A stretch of DNA of 64,000 bases. Source: Hofstenia miamia (taxonomy: Eukaryota; Xenacoelomorpha; Acoela). Numbering within the stretch: position 1 is the first letter of the stretch; each line of letters opens with the position of its first letter. This document shows positions 21,707 to 33,035 of this stretch, piece by piece. Where the stretch lies: contig SCFE01000004.1 in assembly GCA_004352715.1 (NCBI GenBank), positions 4,791,073 to 4,855,072 of the forward strand. Reading direction: 5' to 3'. The position numbers and the translations under genes were made by a program. The notes under the pieces were generated by a model. It ran no database searches. It saw nothing but the letters and a program-made list of their open reading frames with translations, and was not told the DNA's origin.

Positions 21707-22710
21707 GATGCCATCAAGCTTGTGCACCATAAAAATGGAAGAGGGAAAATCATAATATCAACGTAAAGAGAACAAATGTAAGAATACTCAGAAAGTATGT
21801 CAAATCCAACATCAAAGCCATCTGGAGAACAATGGAAGATATTGATGAGCACAGTAGTTTGTATGGTTTACTTGAGGACTTGCAAACAAAAACAAAATTC
21901 CACACTGCAGATTTGGGGGGCAAGTGGATGAAAACCATCAATGTGGCAAGTACTCCCCACAGCTGATTTGAGGGCAGAGGGATGAAAGCAAATGAGGAAT
22001 ATCAGTATAAAACACCGGAATTATTGGAGGAGGAATACCTACACCTGAATGAAACAAAATTACAACAGCTTAGAGAGGTGCTGGAGAGACACAATTGGAT
22101 ATTCAACTACAGAGAAATAAGCTTGGGCCAGGTGATAGGCAAAACACACAAAATAATCACAATGATGAACAAGCCAGTAAGGCAAGTGCAAGAGCAGCTG
22201 AAGGACAAATACAAAAGAATACTCAATAAACTGATTGACAACAGAATAGTTCGACCCAGTGAAAGTCCATATGCAGCAGCAACTGTATTTGTAAAGCAAG
22301 ACTATGCATAGACTTCTGAAAACTGAACAAAGTAACAAAAAGACTTGTACCCACTTCCTACAATAGAAGACATGCTATATGAAATGAGTAAGAATAAATA
22401 TTTCACGTCAATAGATCTATGCAAAGCATACTGGCAAGTCAAAATGGAGGAAGAAAACATTGAAAAAACAGCATTTATAACTACATATGGTTTCAACAAA
22501 TGGATATATATGGCATTTGGTTTATGTAATGCACTGGCAACATTCCAGAGGTAGATAACAAATGTACTAAAGAACAAAAAACACAAAATGGAAGAAGGAG
22601 TGAATGCATACATTGACTATATTATTATAACAAGCAACACTATAGATAACACGTAGAGAAATTGGAAAGAACACTATTGATCCTGGAAAAAGCAGGCCTA
22701 AGAATCAATG
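21707..22710 (+). pseudogene. Gypsy reverse transcriptase remnant
   Basis: Frame 21,982-22,311 holds the RT entry region (HKIITMMNKPVRQ, LIDNRIVRPSESPYAAATVF). After a frameshift, 22,345-22,554 has YPLPTIEDMLYEMS, YFTSIDLCKAYWQVKM (first catalytic Asp kept), KTAFITTYGF and MAFGLCNALATFQR, all canonical gypsy RT blocks. The YxDD box reads YIDY at about 22,610-22,622, so the third catalytic Asp is lost. 21,707-21,981 is the linker and has stops. Confidence 0.92.
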
Positions 22711-23410
22711 GAAACAAGTGCAATATATTAAAGGAGAAAATCATATTCCTAGTATGAGTGATTGAGAAGGGCAAATATGCATGAAAAACAATGTCAGAGA
22801 CACGATTCAGAAGATAGATAAGCCAAACACCAAAAAAGACATACAAAGAATAATGGGTTTATTAACTATTAATGAGCAATCATACCCAACATCACAGGAA
22901 AGACTGCCAAGATGACAAAGCTAATGAGGAAGTCAGTACCTTTTATATGGACGTGGCAAGAACAGGAGGAACTAAACAATATAAAAGAACAGTTAGCCAA
23001 ACTTCCATCACTGAACACACCTGACTACAATGAAACATTCATTTTGGACTGTGACGTGAGTAAGGTGGTGATTGGAGCAACACTGGGACAACTAAAGAAT
23101 AACAAAGAGGTGCCAATACCGTTTTTCAGTAAGAAACTAAAATCAAGTGAAGAGAACTATGGATCAACAAAGCTGGAGATGCTTCCACTGATTGAAGGCA
23201 TAAAGAAATTCAGACACTTTTTGATCAGACAAGAATTTAGAGACTGCACAGATAACAGTGGCCTGGCATGGCTCAAAAAGTTCTCAGATGATAAGTCTGG
23301 AATAGTATCAAGATGGATAAAATACTTAAATGAGTTCACTTTCACCATCAAACACACTGAAGAGGTACAATGTATACCAATGCTGACATTTGGACCACAC
23401 TCCTAGAGTA
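22711..23410 (+). pseudogene. Gypsy RT connection and RNase H remnant
   Basis: The longest open frame in this copy (22,912-23,406) begins MTKLMRKSVPFIWTW and contains FILDCDVSKVVIGATLGQ (RNase H first Asp region), PIPFFSKKL, ENYGSTKLEMLPLIEGIKKF (second acidic residue, Glu) and FRHFLIRQEF. These are the standard gypsy RNase H landmarks. Upstream, 22,780-22,900 has the DVQRIMG-like connection with breaks. Confidence 0.9.
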
Positions 23411-24642
23411 CCAGAGAGACACAGCTAAGGAAGATGGAGAAAAGAAGAAGTTTCAATTCTTACCACACACTGAGTATCAAGAGTTACCACAGATAAACGT
23501 CAATAAAAAGGGACATGCAGTGTTGCCAATAGCAACAGTGGAGAGAAAAGTCACCTAGGAAATAATCAACAAGTGTACAACATGTCTTCTAAATAACAAA
23601 CAGCGTTTAACAATGCAGAGAGCACCATTGGAAAAAATCATAGCAACACAACCCTACAAAATCGTACATATAGATCTGGAGATGCTATCAAAGGACAATG
23701 AAGGATATCAACATTTACTAATAATAGTGGACAACTTCACCAAATATGTGAGACTTAATCCCATGAAGAACATGACAGCTGAAACTACTGTGGAGATAGT
23801 AATAAAAGAATTGATTCTAAAGTTTGGTCCTATGGAGTCAATAATAATGGACAAGGGGCCACAATTCAAAAGCAATTTATTTCAGGAAATGTCACGTCTA
23901 CTAGAAGTAGTGAGTGAGATGACAACAGTGTTTCACCAACAGGCAAACAGTGTCATAGAAAGACTGAATAGGACATTGATCAAACTGATAAGACTGACAA
24001 AATCGAGAATAGGGGGCTACAAGTGGTGGGAAATGATCAAATAATTTTATAACACATCTGTACATTTGACAACAGGAATAACACCATTCAAGGCCATGTT
24101 TGGAAGAGGGGCAGCAATGCTGTTATCAATGCAATATTTCAGCTATAGCAAGAAGATGGATAACCAATACATAAAACAATTATGAAACCAAATAACAGCA
24201 ATACACGACATTGTGCCGCAACACAAAGTAATCCGCAGTGAGACAACAGTAAAACTATAATAAAAAAATCTATGGTCACGCACACAAAATAGGCTACATG
24301 GTTTATGCATTTACACTGATGAAACTGTGAGACACAAACCAGGTATAAAAATTGAAAATGATTTGGTCAGGTCCATATAAAATAACTCAGGCACTACCTA
24401 ATAATGAATGCATGTTAAGCAATGGCATATTGTTACATTTCCAGAATTTTAAACAAGCAACAGCTGATATTGAGGAATTGAGAATGGATGAAAACTCTGA
24501 ATTTAAAATAAATCAAATCAATGGGAATGAAATCATGTATGATATGAGTGAGTTAGACAGCTTACCAGAGGAAGGTTTTGATGAGGAATTTGAAACTAAC
24601 ATTGATAATGAGGATTTACAAAGGAGAGAGCTTCCAGGATGA
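23411..24642 (+). pseudogene. Gypsy integrase remnant
   Basis: The HHCC zinc domain is partly deleted; only INKCTTCLL near 23,566 remains. The core frame 23,613-24,044 contains the catalytic Asp of VHIDLEML, VDNFTKYVR, the second Asp of IMDKGPQF and the Glu of VIERLNRTL exactly 35 residues later, i.e. an intact D,D(35)E triad. A stop at 24,042 interrupts, then about 300 bp of broken sequence lead to the C-terminal frame 24,352-24,642, beginning IWSGPYKITQALPNN, the usual gypsy integrase tail. No chromodomain is recognised. Confidence 0.9.
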
Positions 24643-25865
24643 GCAGCATGAGATAAATATATATATGACCCAGAGGTATTGGATTTAAATTTACTTTCTG
24701 AATTTAGGCAAATCAAATGAGATGCAGCAGCAACAACCACTGAGGAAGAGAGTGCACCTGAACCAGAGATCTGAGGAGACGACAACATTGAACCGGAGGA
24801 GAAGTATATGGAGGAGGTCTCAAACTGGACGTCAAATAGAAGGCAGAAGGGACGAGAATGAACCAACAACTTATCAAATGCACAGAGTGAGAAAGCATCT
24901 GAGTAGTCCCCAACACCAATTTGAGGGCAGGGAGATGAAAAGACATTATGCCTCTCCTACTGGAGATCTGCACTGCCAATTCAATAACAAGCAGAGAACT
25001 GGAAAAAAGCAGGTCAACTTTTCCAATTTAATTTGCCAACTCAAGTGGAATTGGGCAAAGTACTGTACCCATATGAAAGTGATTCAAGGCTGATGTATCT
25101 ACGGATCCCGCAACTGGTCAAGTGCTCAGGGAGTCAACTGTGAGCCAATTTGAGGGCAACTCAGTAGAGACCATCAGCATGGACTCACTTGACGTTGAAC
25201 TGAGCACCAGTAAGCCACTAAGGACTAAGCAGCTACATGCCATCTCAGAAACCACATTGTTTAGAACAGTAAGCTCAAGAAAGAGAGAGAGAGAAAAGAA
25301 TGTCAAAAATAGATGGAGAGACATTGCACCCCTATTTCAAGGGAGCACTAAAGATGAAAAATAATGCATACAAAAAATTGTTGCCAGAAACAAAAAGCCA
25401 TATATGAAGAATAGCAAAAACAGAAGGCAGTAACCTACCCATCATTTTAGACACACAAAAAGACCAATGTTAAACATGATAATAAGTTATCAGAGAGAGC
25501 TGAATGAAACAGTAGAAAGACCATACATGTGAAGCACAGTAAATGTCACATTTGATGAGAATTTCACACTCAAAACAGTACAGGTAATCATGGCATATAT
25601 AGAATAAATTGTGAAGATACTAGAAATTAATATCAACAAAGATAATTTAAAGATCATCCATATCTTAAAGGAGAAAGAATACAAAAAACCTGGAAAAACA
25701 GTTGGATTATACACTAAGAATGGCAAGTGTCCAAGGCATAAGAGTAGTAATTATTGGAAGGATGACTTTTGAAGAACTTCCACCTTTTCTAGGTGACTTA
25801 CAAATAAGAGTGGAAAACGTCTTCCTTTGGGAAAAGATAGCAACAGAAATGAAAATTTCAGATCC
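24643..25865 (+). pseudogene. Post-pol third ORF (ORF3), first copy, truncated
   Basis: This lies in the env position. It is broken into several frames. Blocks that recur in the second copy are an acidic start with TTEEESAPEPE, the segment ETLHPYFKGALKMKNNAYKK near 25,315-25,385, and KDNLKIIHILKEKEY near 25,640. The product is hydrophilic with no signal peptide or obvious membrane segment, which argues against a classical envelope glycoprotein. I recognise no domain. The ORF is cut at about 25,865 where LTR sequence begins. Confidence 0.55.
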
Positions 25866-26130
25866 AAATTAGCAACTATAAAGTGCCTGATAATGTGACT
25901 GAGCATGTATTAATTTATAAATGTAGGTTATGAAGCTGCATGATATTAAACTAATTATTAAAGCCAATATATTTTGGTAATGGCTACATGTAATAATATT
26001 TAAGAAGCTAGTAACAAGTCTGGTTGCACATTAATGAAACACTTTCACAAATTAGAGTCTAAGTTGAATTGTGTCTTGTCTTGAGTATACACTGAGCTAG
26101 GATAGGGCACAAATAAGTGATATCATTGAG
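25866..26130 (+). repeat. LTR middle fragment ending at a gap
   Basis: GTAGGTTATGAAGCTGC, GGTAATGGCTACATGTA and GAGTATACACTGAGCTAGG match the middle-to-3' part of the other LTRs in order. Neither LTR terminus is present. It ends at a six-N gap (26,131-26,136), which looks like a scaffold join rather than a biological boundary. Confidence 0.8.
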
Positions 26131-26497
26131 NNNNNNAAGAACTGTACCCAAGGGAAGGTGTAATTGGGCTGATGTATCTACGGATCCCCCAACTGGTCAA
26201 GTGCTAAGGGAGTCAACTGTGAGCCAATTTGAGGGCAACTCAGTAGAGACCACCAGAATGGACTCACTTGACGTTGAACTGAGCACCGGTAAGCCACTAA
26301 GGACTAAGCAGCTACATGCCATCTCAGAAACCACATGGTTTAGAACAGTAAGTTCAAGAAAGAGAGAGAGAGAAAAGAATGCCAAAAATAGATGGAGAAA
26401 CATTGCACCCCTATTTCAAGGGAGCCCTAAAGATGAAAAATAATGATTACAAAAAATTGTTGCCAGAAACAAAAAGCCATATATGAAAAATACCAAA
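26131..26497 (+). repeat. Duplicated ORF3 piece after a 6-N gap
   Basis: 26,137-26,497 repeats 25,062-25,415 almost exactly (TGATGTATCTACGGATCCC, GGAGTCAACTGTGAGCC, AAGAAAGAGAGAGAGA). The frame at 26,160-26,443 parallels that at 25,122-25,364. Because the block follows Ns, it could be a real tandem copy, an allele or a mis-join. Confidence 0.75.
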
Positions 26498-26529
26498 AAG
26501 AACCCTTTAACAAGATCTATAAGTGAGAG

Positions 26530-28069
26530 TGGAACAAACTAGTCAACAAAGAGAGTTACCTAAACCAAAACCAGCAAATTTCAACAAGATCCCAGAATAG
26601 TGACCAAGAAATTGTACCACTATGAACCAAAGAAAAATATGTCAAAAGTTGAAAAATGCAGTGCAAAGAAAACAGCACCTAGGGCAGTAAACCCTAGAGC
26701 AACATGATCATCATCATACTCCGGTGAAAATTCATCCCCAACATGGAACTACACTCCTTACACTCACCCTAGAGACAAACCCTCAAGAGATAATCCATAT
26801 GTTAAAAAGAAGTCAAGAAAATGAAGCACTTTTGATGAACAAAATCAAGCAATTAACAAACAAGCATATGGAACAGAACCAACAGTGGCAGAAAAAAAAT
26901 CAGCAACTGGAAAGAACAAACAGACAGTTAATAGAGGACAATGATTTACAAGCAGGAGAACTGGAGCAACTAAAGGACAAACTGAGATTGCTACAGCTAG
27001 TGGAAGAAGAAAGTTGAGGGAACATATGGATATAATGAGATGGAATTTCATTCAAGGAAGGAGAGGGAACTGCAGGCACCATCATGCCGTCTGGCAAGGA
27101 AGTAATATATGAAGAATTGGACAAAGACTCAGATGCTGAGAAACAGAAAATCATAAATGAAATTACAAAGGCAGTAACTACACAACTACAAGAGGAAGAC
27201 ACAATAAAGAATCACAATAAACCCAAGTACGAAAATTCAATTCTACCACAACTAACAACCAATGACACAATACCTTGTAAGGTGACACTACCCAAATTCA
27301 ATGGAAGGGTAGATGGCAATAACCCGACATTTGTCGAAGTTTGTAGATGTTTTGAGTTAACAATGGCAGAATAAAAAGTAAGCCAGCAAGCAGCAGCAAG
27401 ACTCCCACTATATTTAACAGGCACAGCGTCCCAACATTCCCTGCTGTTGGATTTGGAAACAAACCTGCTGTTGGATATGGAAACAAAGAGGAACTACAAA
27501 CTACTCATTGGAGATTTATTATGAAAATGAGAGTTTCAAAAACCAATATTGAATTATTCTAAATGCAACCAAAATGAAAAAAACTGATGATATTCAAAAC
27601 TACATCCAACAAGTCAAACGTCTACTAATGCTGAGCTCAAGGGAAAATAGATATTCAAAATATGATCTGTTCTCACATATTTGCAAAGGAATGTCTGAGA
27701 GAATCAGAATGCAGTTCAAAATAAAGTGTGACGTAGACAATAAGTTAGAAAGAATGACAGAGCAATGCAGGAATATACAAAAAAGCCCCATGGCACAGAG
27801 AAGCACTAACATGGAGAAACAACCCGAGACCATGTTCCCCAAACAAAACTTACAGTGAAACAAAATCAGAAAAAATCATAAAAGTTAATTGGAAAAATGG
27901 AAAAACTCAAAAAGTGAGAGAAAAAGATGTCAAGTGGCTATGGACAAAAGCGTCACAAAAACCCAACTGCACAAAACAAATATATGTAATTGGAGAGGAA
28001 GAAGCATATTATGATGAGGAAGATGTACTGCAATCAGAAGACGAAATTGACAAAACACTACCAACCAAC
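26530..28069 (+). pseudogene. Gypsy gag remnant (second plus-strand copy)
   Basis: A TGGAACAAACTAG leader at 26,530 matches the minus element's leader. Gag starts near ATGTCAAAAG at 26,640 but is soon stopped. 26,724-27,017 is a Gln/Glu/Asn-rich coiled-coil-like frame. 27,084-27,374 has YEELDKDSDAEKQK, then IPCKVTLPKFNGRVDG, the shared capsid block. 27,574-27,858 continues the capsid. The tail EEEAYYDEEDVLQSEDE at 27,996-28,050 is followed directly by integrase-tail sequence, so protease, RT, RNase H and most of integrase are deleted. The zinc knuckle is not intact. Confidence 0.88.
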
Positions 28070-28375
28070 AAGGTCTGGCCCTCAAAAAATAACACAGACA
28101 CCACCAAACAATGAATACATGCTAGACAATAATAGACTGTTACATTTTCAAAACTTGAAGAGAGTAACAGCAGATATCAAAGAAACAAAGATAGACAAGA
28201 ACACTGAATTCAAAATATGCTGAATTAATGGCAATGAAATTATATATGATATGTATGATTTAGATAGTCTACACAAAGAGGGATTTGATGAGGAATTCAC
28301 AGCAGATATTAGAAATGAAAACACAAGAGAGAGTGCTGTGGCAAAGGACAGCAAGAAATAAATCTATATATGACC
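28070..28375 (+). pseudogene. Integrase C-terminal tail fused to gag by deletion
   Basis: From GGTCTGGCCCTCAAAAAATAAC (28,070) the sequence aligns with 24,362-24,640: the integrase tail block (PPNNEYML, LHFQNLKRVTADI) and an acidic stretch near DEEFTADI. The junction with gag at about 28,066-28,072 removes roughly 3.3 kb compared with 21,070-24,360. It marks a non-autonomous deletion derivative. Confidence 0.82.
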
Positions 28376-30960
28376 CTGAACTATGGGATTAAAATTTACT
28401 AAGACAATTTAGGAATATAGAAGAAAATGATGCACCCACCAATGAAGAAGAGAGTGTGCAGAAATCAACAACCAGAAGAACTCTCAACTATGAACAGGAG
28501 AAGGAGAGTTCACAGAAGTTCTCAAACCATATGTTGACTCCAGGGCAGAAGGGACAAGAACAAAGAGCCAACAAACAAATGACGTAGAGTGAGAAGGTGT
28601 CCTAGTAGTCCCCAAGGTTGATTCAAGGGCAGTGAGACCAATGGGCAAAAAGCCTCTTCCACAAGGGATCTGCACAGCCAATTCACACAGAAAACTGGTG
28701 CACAGCAGCACAACTTTTCTTCCAAGATTCCATGACGCTGATTCAAGGATGGTGAGACACTTGGAGTTCCAGGGGAAGATGTAAGTGGTGGAAGAACCAT
28801 GGAGATGTGAATGCAGTTCAAGGTTGACACTATCCCCACAAGAACCACAACTGGTCAAGTGCCAATAGGAGTAACTGTGAACTGATTCAATCAGTAGAAA
28901 CTATTAGCATAGATTCACAGCCCATGGACTGTGAACCAAGCACCAGCCAATAACCTTTATGGATGACACAGCTACACACCTCATTGGACACTACCTTAGA
29001 GAGAACTGTATGATCTATAGAAAGAGAGAAATGAATGTCAAAGATTAATAGAAAAATGCTAAACCCATATTTCATTGGAACAATGAAAATGCATTATAAT
29101 GCATTTGAAAAATTATCACCAGAGACAAAATCACAAATAAGAAATGTCGTGAAAACTGAAGGTAGAAACTTACAGATAGTACTTGACGCCAACAAATGAC
29201 CAAAAGTAAATGTTATAATAGGTTATCCGCAAAACATGAAGGAGATGCTGGAAAGACCCTACATGCAGAGCACAATACACATTATATTTGATGAAGACTT
29301 TACACTGGAAATGACACAAGCTATAATGGCCTATAAGAATCAAATAGCAGAGATTCCAGAGATAAATATGGATGAAGAAAATTTGACAATCATACATTTT
29401 TTGAAAGAAAAAGAATAAAATAGGAATCTGGAGAAAAATATAAATCAGACACTATAAATGACGAAAGTACAAATGGTAAGAGTGGTGATAATCACAAAAT
29501 AGACAATCAATGATATCCTAAAGCATCTATTAGATGCAGTGATGCAAACAGAAAACCTCTTCTCTTGGAAGAAAACATCAACAGATACAACCATCTCAGA
29601 GTTTATTAAATTCAACTTACAAATAGAATATTGGGCCAGATATACAGAATAATGGTGGACCCATGCATTGTGATCAATCTATATAGGCAGACCAAAACAA
29701 TAGAATTGATGGCAGACAAAGATGGTGCAGAAAAGGCCAACACACTATTCATAAAATGCAGCCTAACACAGAGGCAAGAACACCTACAACAAATTCAGAG
29801 AATATGGACAAATATGAAATTGCAACAGAAAAAGGAGGAGAGTTGGCCAGAAATAAAGATTGAGGCGCCATCTAGAAAACTCCACAAATCAGTAGAATTG
29901 GTACTCACAGAAGTAAATTGCTCGTATGAATTGAACACAAAAAAGATTTTAAACTGTTGGTATTTGAAGAGAAAAATGTGCAGTAAATCCAATATAGGAA
30001 ACAGCATGGATATTAGTGATACTAACAACCAAAGATGTAGAGATAAAACTCCAAATTTCGAGACACATTGGACATAACTGACAAAAGCAAGAAGATTTGA
30101 AATAGCACTAGCCCCAATTAACATGCAAACAAAGAACTGGCTTCTTAAAGGCCACATTGAAAACATGGAGTCACCTAACAAAGCAAAGAAGCCAATAGAA
30201 AAAATGGAAAAAACAATCAGCTGCAAGATAATGAATGAAAGCCTGATGGGAAAAGTGTTGATAGTGGACATGGCTAACAAAACAGGAATATGTCCTAATG
30301 AGATAATGATATTCTATGAACCAATGAGAAAGTATTGTGGGGAGCAAAGTCAGAAACACAGCTGAAAATCAACTGTGGATAACAACAAGAAAGATTATAA
30401 AATGAAAACTGGTGAGCGCCAAGGAAATAAGGAAAGCAGCAGTACTAAAAAATGTGCAAAAAATTCTTGAAAAGGAAATGGAGCAAAACAAATGAGATAG
30501 TCCATGATGCACAATTATTAAAATAATAAGGAGTGCAGAAATGATGAAGAAAGGCGGAATAACTGAATGAGTGGAAGTCTGTGAAATGGTAATGAAGACA
30601 CAAAGGGACCAACTGGCAGTAGATTTTGAATGCATAACAGCAAGAATAGACATCAAGGAAGAAATACGATTAAAATTAAGCAGAAGGGGACTCACGCACA
30701 AGCATTCTGGAATACAATATCAGAAGGCAAAATGAACTACCCTGCTATGATAGGTCTAGTGATAGGACCTACTACAGCAGGCCCATATACACATATAGAG
30801 AGACAAATCAAAACAAAAATCTTAATCTGCATGCTGCTGGAAACAATATCAATACCAATGGTCCTCCCATGATGGAGACAGCCAATAGTTTGGAAAGCAG
30901 ACACACTAGTACATGGAGAATGTGCTGTGCTAAAAATAATGCAAGCTGAGGAGGGCATGT
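28376..30960 (+). pseudogene. Post-pol third ORF (ORF3), second and longest copy
   Basis: About 2.6 kb between the integrase tail and the 3' LTR, readable only by changing frames. Open pieces are 29,236-29,418 (ending TIIHFLKEKE), 29,631-30,077, 30,123-30,365 and 30,630-30,872. After one stop the last continues as WRQPIVWKADTLVHGECAVL and ends at a TAG formed by the LTR's own TGTAG, so coding ran through the polypurine tract to the LTR. Residues are mostly polar and charged; no signal peptide, furin site or strong membrane segment is visible. I recognise no domain. A HGEC motif recalls zinc-deaminase HxE motifs but no PCxxC follows. Confidence 0.6.
30948..30955 (+). promoter_or_regulatory. 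Polypurine tract
   Basis: GAGGAGGG lies three bases upstream of the LTR start at 30,958. This is the usual position of the plus-strand DNA primer of LTR retroelements. It is short and followed by CA before TGTAGC. Confidence 0.6.
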
Positions 30961-31775
30961 AGCATTGTCCAAACTAATCAAGCTGCTAAAGTTGATTTGG
31001 AAGGAGAATGAGATCAAAGACAAATTATGATTAGAAATATTATAAAATTATTAGATCAGTTAGATTAATTTGTATTATGCAACCAAGAAACAACTATAAG
31101 AGACAAGGGGGCAAAGTCACTTCCATTATTTTTAGCCACCATCTTGTCCAACAAATATTTAAAATTTGAAATCAACAGGTACTTTTCCAAAAATACTATA
31201 AATAGATTAAAATCATTGTAAGCAATTCATAAAGAAATTTAGTTGGAATTCCTATATCTTTCTCTTAATAAGGTAGTAACTATTAAATGTAGGTTAGGAA
31301 GCTGCTGATTATTAGACCAGTTATTAATGCCAATATATTTTGGTAATCGCTACATGTACTATTAATAATGCAGCTAGTGACAAGTCAGGTTGCATTAACA
31401 TGAAACACTTTTACAAAAGAGGGACTAAGTCGAATTATTTCTTGTTTTAAGTATACACTGAACTAGGATATGGTACACATAAGTTATGTTGATGAGCTGA
31501 GAGGTGGAACTCAATCAATTGGATCCTCAGTGAACAAGTGAAACTGGATGTGGAGATCAGCTTCAGGCAGATGCCCACTATTGATCATTTGGAAGAAACA
31601 TTGCATGAATTCATCACCTAAATAGTGAATAGTTATCTCTTGTTATGTTACATTAACAGAATTATACAGAAGGTAGAGCAGTGCCTAATGAGTAAATCCC
31701 TACAAGCAAATATACAACCAATGTTATATAGTAGCAAAGGACAAATAGTATTAGTGCCATGTGGAGGATGTTACA
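30958..31775 (+). repeat. Gypsy 3' LTR, 818 bp
   Basis: It starts TGTAGCATTGTCC and ends GGAGGATGTTACA. TATAAATA is at 31,197-31,204 and a CpG-decayed YY1-like GCCACCATCTT at about 31,136. It lacks about 330 bp of the LTR middle, including the tRNA-like box, exactly as in 14,021-14,477. The flanking GTAG at 31,776-31,779 matches 14,017-14,020. Confidence 0.9.
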
Positions 31776-32280
31776 GTAGTGTGGTGTTCCCTATTGTTGC
31801 TGACCTATTAATAATTTTGTGCATTGATTGGTCTTGTTATTCTTGATTTAGAATAATGGAAATCTGCAACCTGACTGAATTCACTTCCTAAGTTCCTTAC
31901 ACATAATTTACTATACATGTAAATACACAAAGATAACTGTATGCATTTGAACAATAAATGTGGTCATCATGAAAGAAGAATTAATTGTTGCACTATTGAT
32001 TAAGTTAATTACTAACATGTAATAAATAAGGGTGTTCATAGACACTTTGTATATATTATAGTTCTTACATTTTTCTTTGAATTTTGATCTAAATCAATGG
32101 GTTAGCCCAATTGTAGCTATTTAGCTTTATTATGCCATATATTATGAGTTTGAGAGAATATATAGGAAAACCTAAATATTAGACAAAATTCCTATCCACA
32201 AACCTGAGCTAATAGCACATTTTTTTATAACAGAATACTGGCTACATGAACAATTATTTGGATGTTAGCTTTCATGCAGC
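31776..32280 (+). repeat. Repeat 'C', right part
   Basis: GTGTTCCCTATTGTTGCTGACC and ATTAATAATTTTGTGCATTGATTGG align with 45,483-45,545. AATCAATGGGTTAGCC near 32,093 aligns with 46,366. This continues the repeat C copy broken at 14,020. From 31,948 it is also shared with 14,478 onward. Confidence 0.7.
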
Positions 32281-33035
32281 TTTGCCAGAATTAAAATTTG
32301 AAATCAACAGGTACTTTTCTGAATTTGCTATAAATAGATTTGAAACTTTGTAAGCAATTGTTAAAAAATTTTATTCAGAACACTTATTTTGTTCTGTTAA
32401 TATGGTTTGATTATTTATTACAATGTCAAGCTAAACAAGTTGTGTTTACTAGTTGTCTGGATCCATCATTGAGATTGATTCTAGGGTCTTTGTGGCAGTA
32501 CATGAAAGTGCACTTAGGTTAAGTATAGGGGTTTTTCTCTCATTTAGTTGAGTCATACATTTTAGAATCATAACAAATGGTAGGATTGATTTTCAGGCAT
32601 CACTCTGCATCAATAATGAAATGGATTACCTCTACTGAGCAAATGAGGAATATAGAAGAAAATGGTGCACCCACCAATGAAGAAGAGAGTGCGCAGAAAG
32701 CAACAACCAGAAGAACTCTCAACAATTAACAGGAGAAGGAGAGTTCACAGAAGTTCTCAAACCAGATGTCGACTCCAGGGCAGAAGAGACAAGAACAAAG
32801 AGCCAACAAACAGATGAACCTTGGTGTTGAGTGTCCAGCATAGCTTGTTCAGTATTTCTTCTGAAATGTTGTCATGAGTGAATTGGACAGCCTTGTAAGT
32901 AATGATAAAATAAGGGTGTTAGATTTCATCTCCAACCTTGGATATATTCTTTTTTCTTTCTTTTCCTTTTTGGGAATGAACTGTGGAAGATAGTCTGGCT
33001 GAATCAGGAGTTGATGACTGGGGGCTCAGGGGGGT
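32281..33035 (+). repeat. LTR middle fragment plus ORF3 fragment (copy of 14,815-15,789)
   Basis: 32,290-32,580 is a middle piece of the LTR family (GAAATCAACAGGTAC, CTATAAATAGATT, the tRNA-like box near 32,450). 32,640-32,815 matches the ORF3 start at 28,410-28,580 (CCACCAATGAAGAAGAGAG). 32,816-33,035 is of unknown origin. None of it is an intact gene. Confidence 0.75.

Noticed and set aside
30870-30957. HGEC motif at the end of ORF3 as a cytidine deaminase signature
   Set aside because: No PCxxC follows and the protein ends about ten residues later, so a deaminase fold is not supported.
24643-30960. Third ORF as a retroviral envelope gene
   Set aside because: No signal peptide, cleavage site or transmembrane anchor can be seen, and the composition is hydrophilic throughout.
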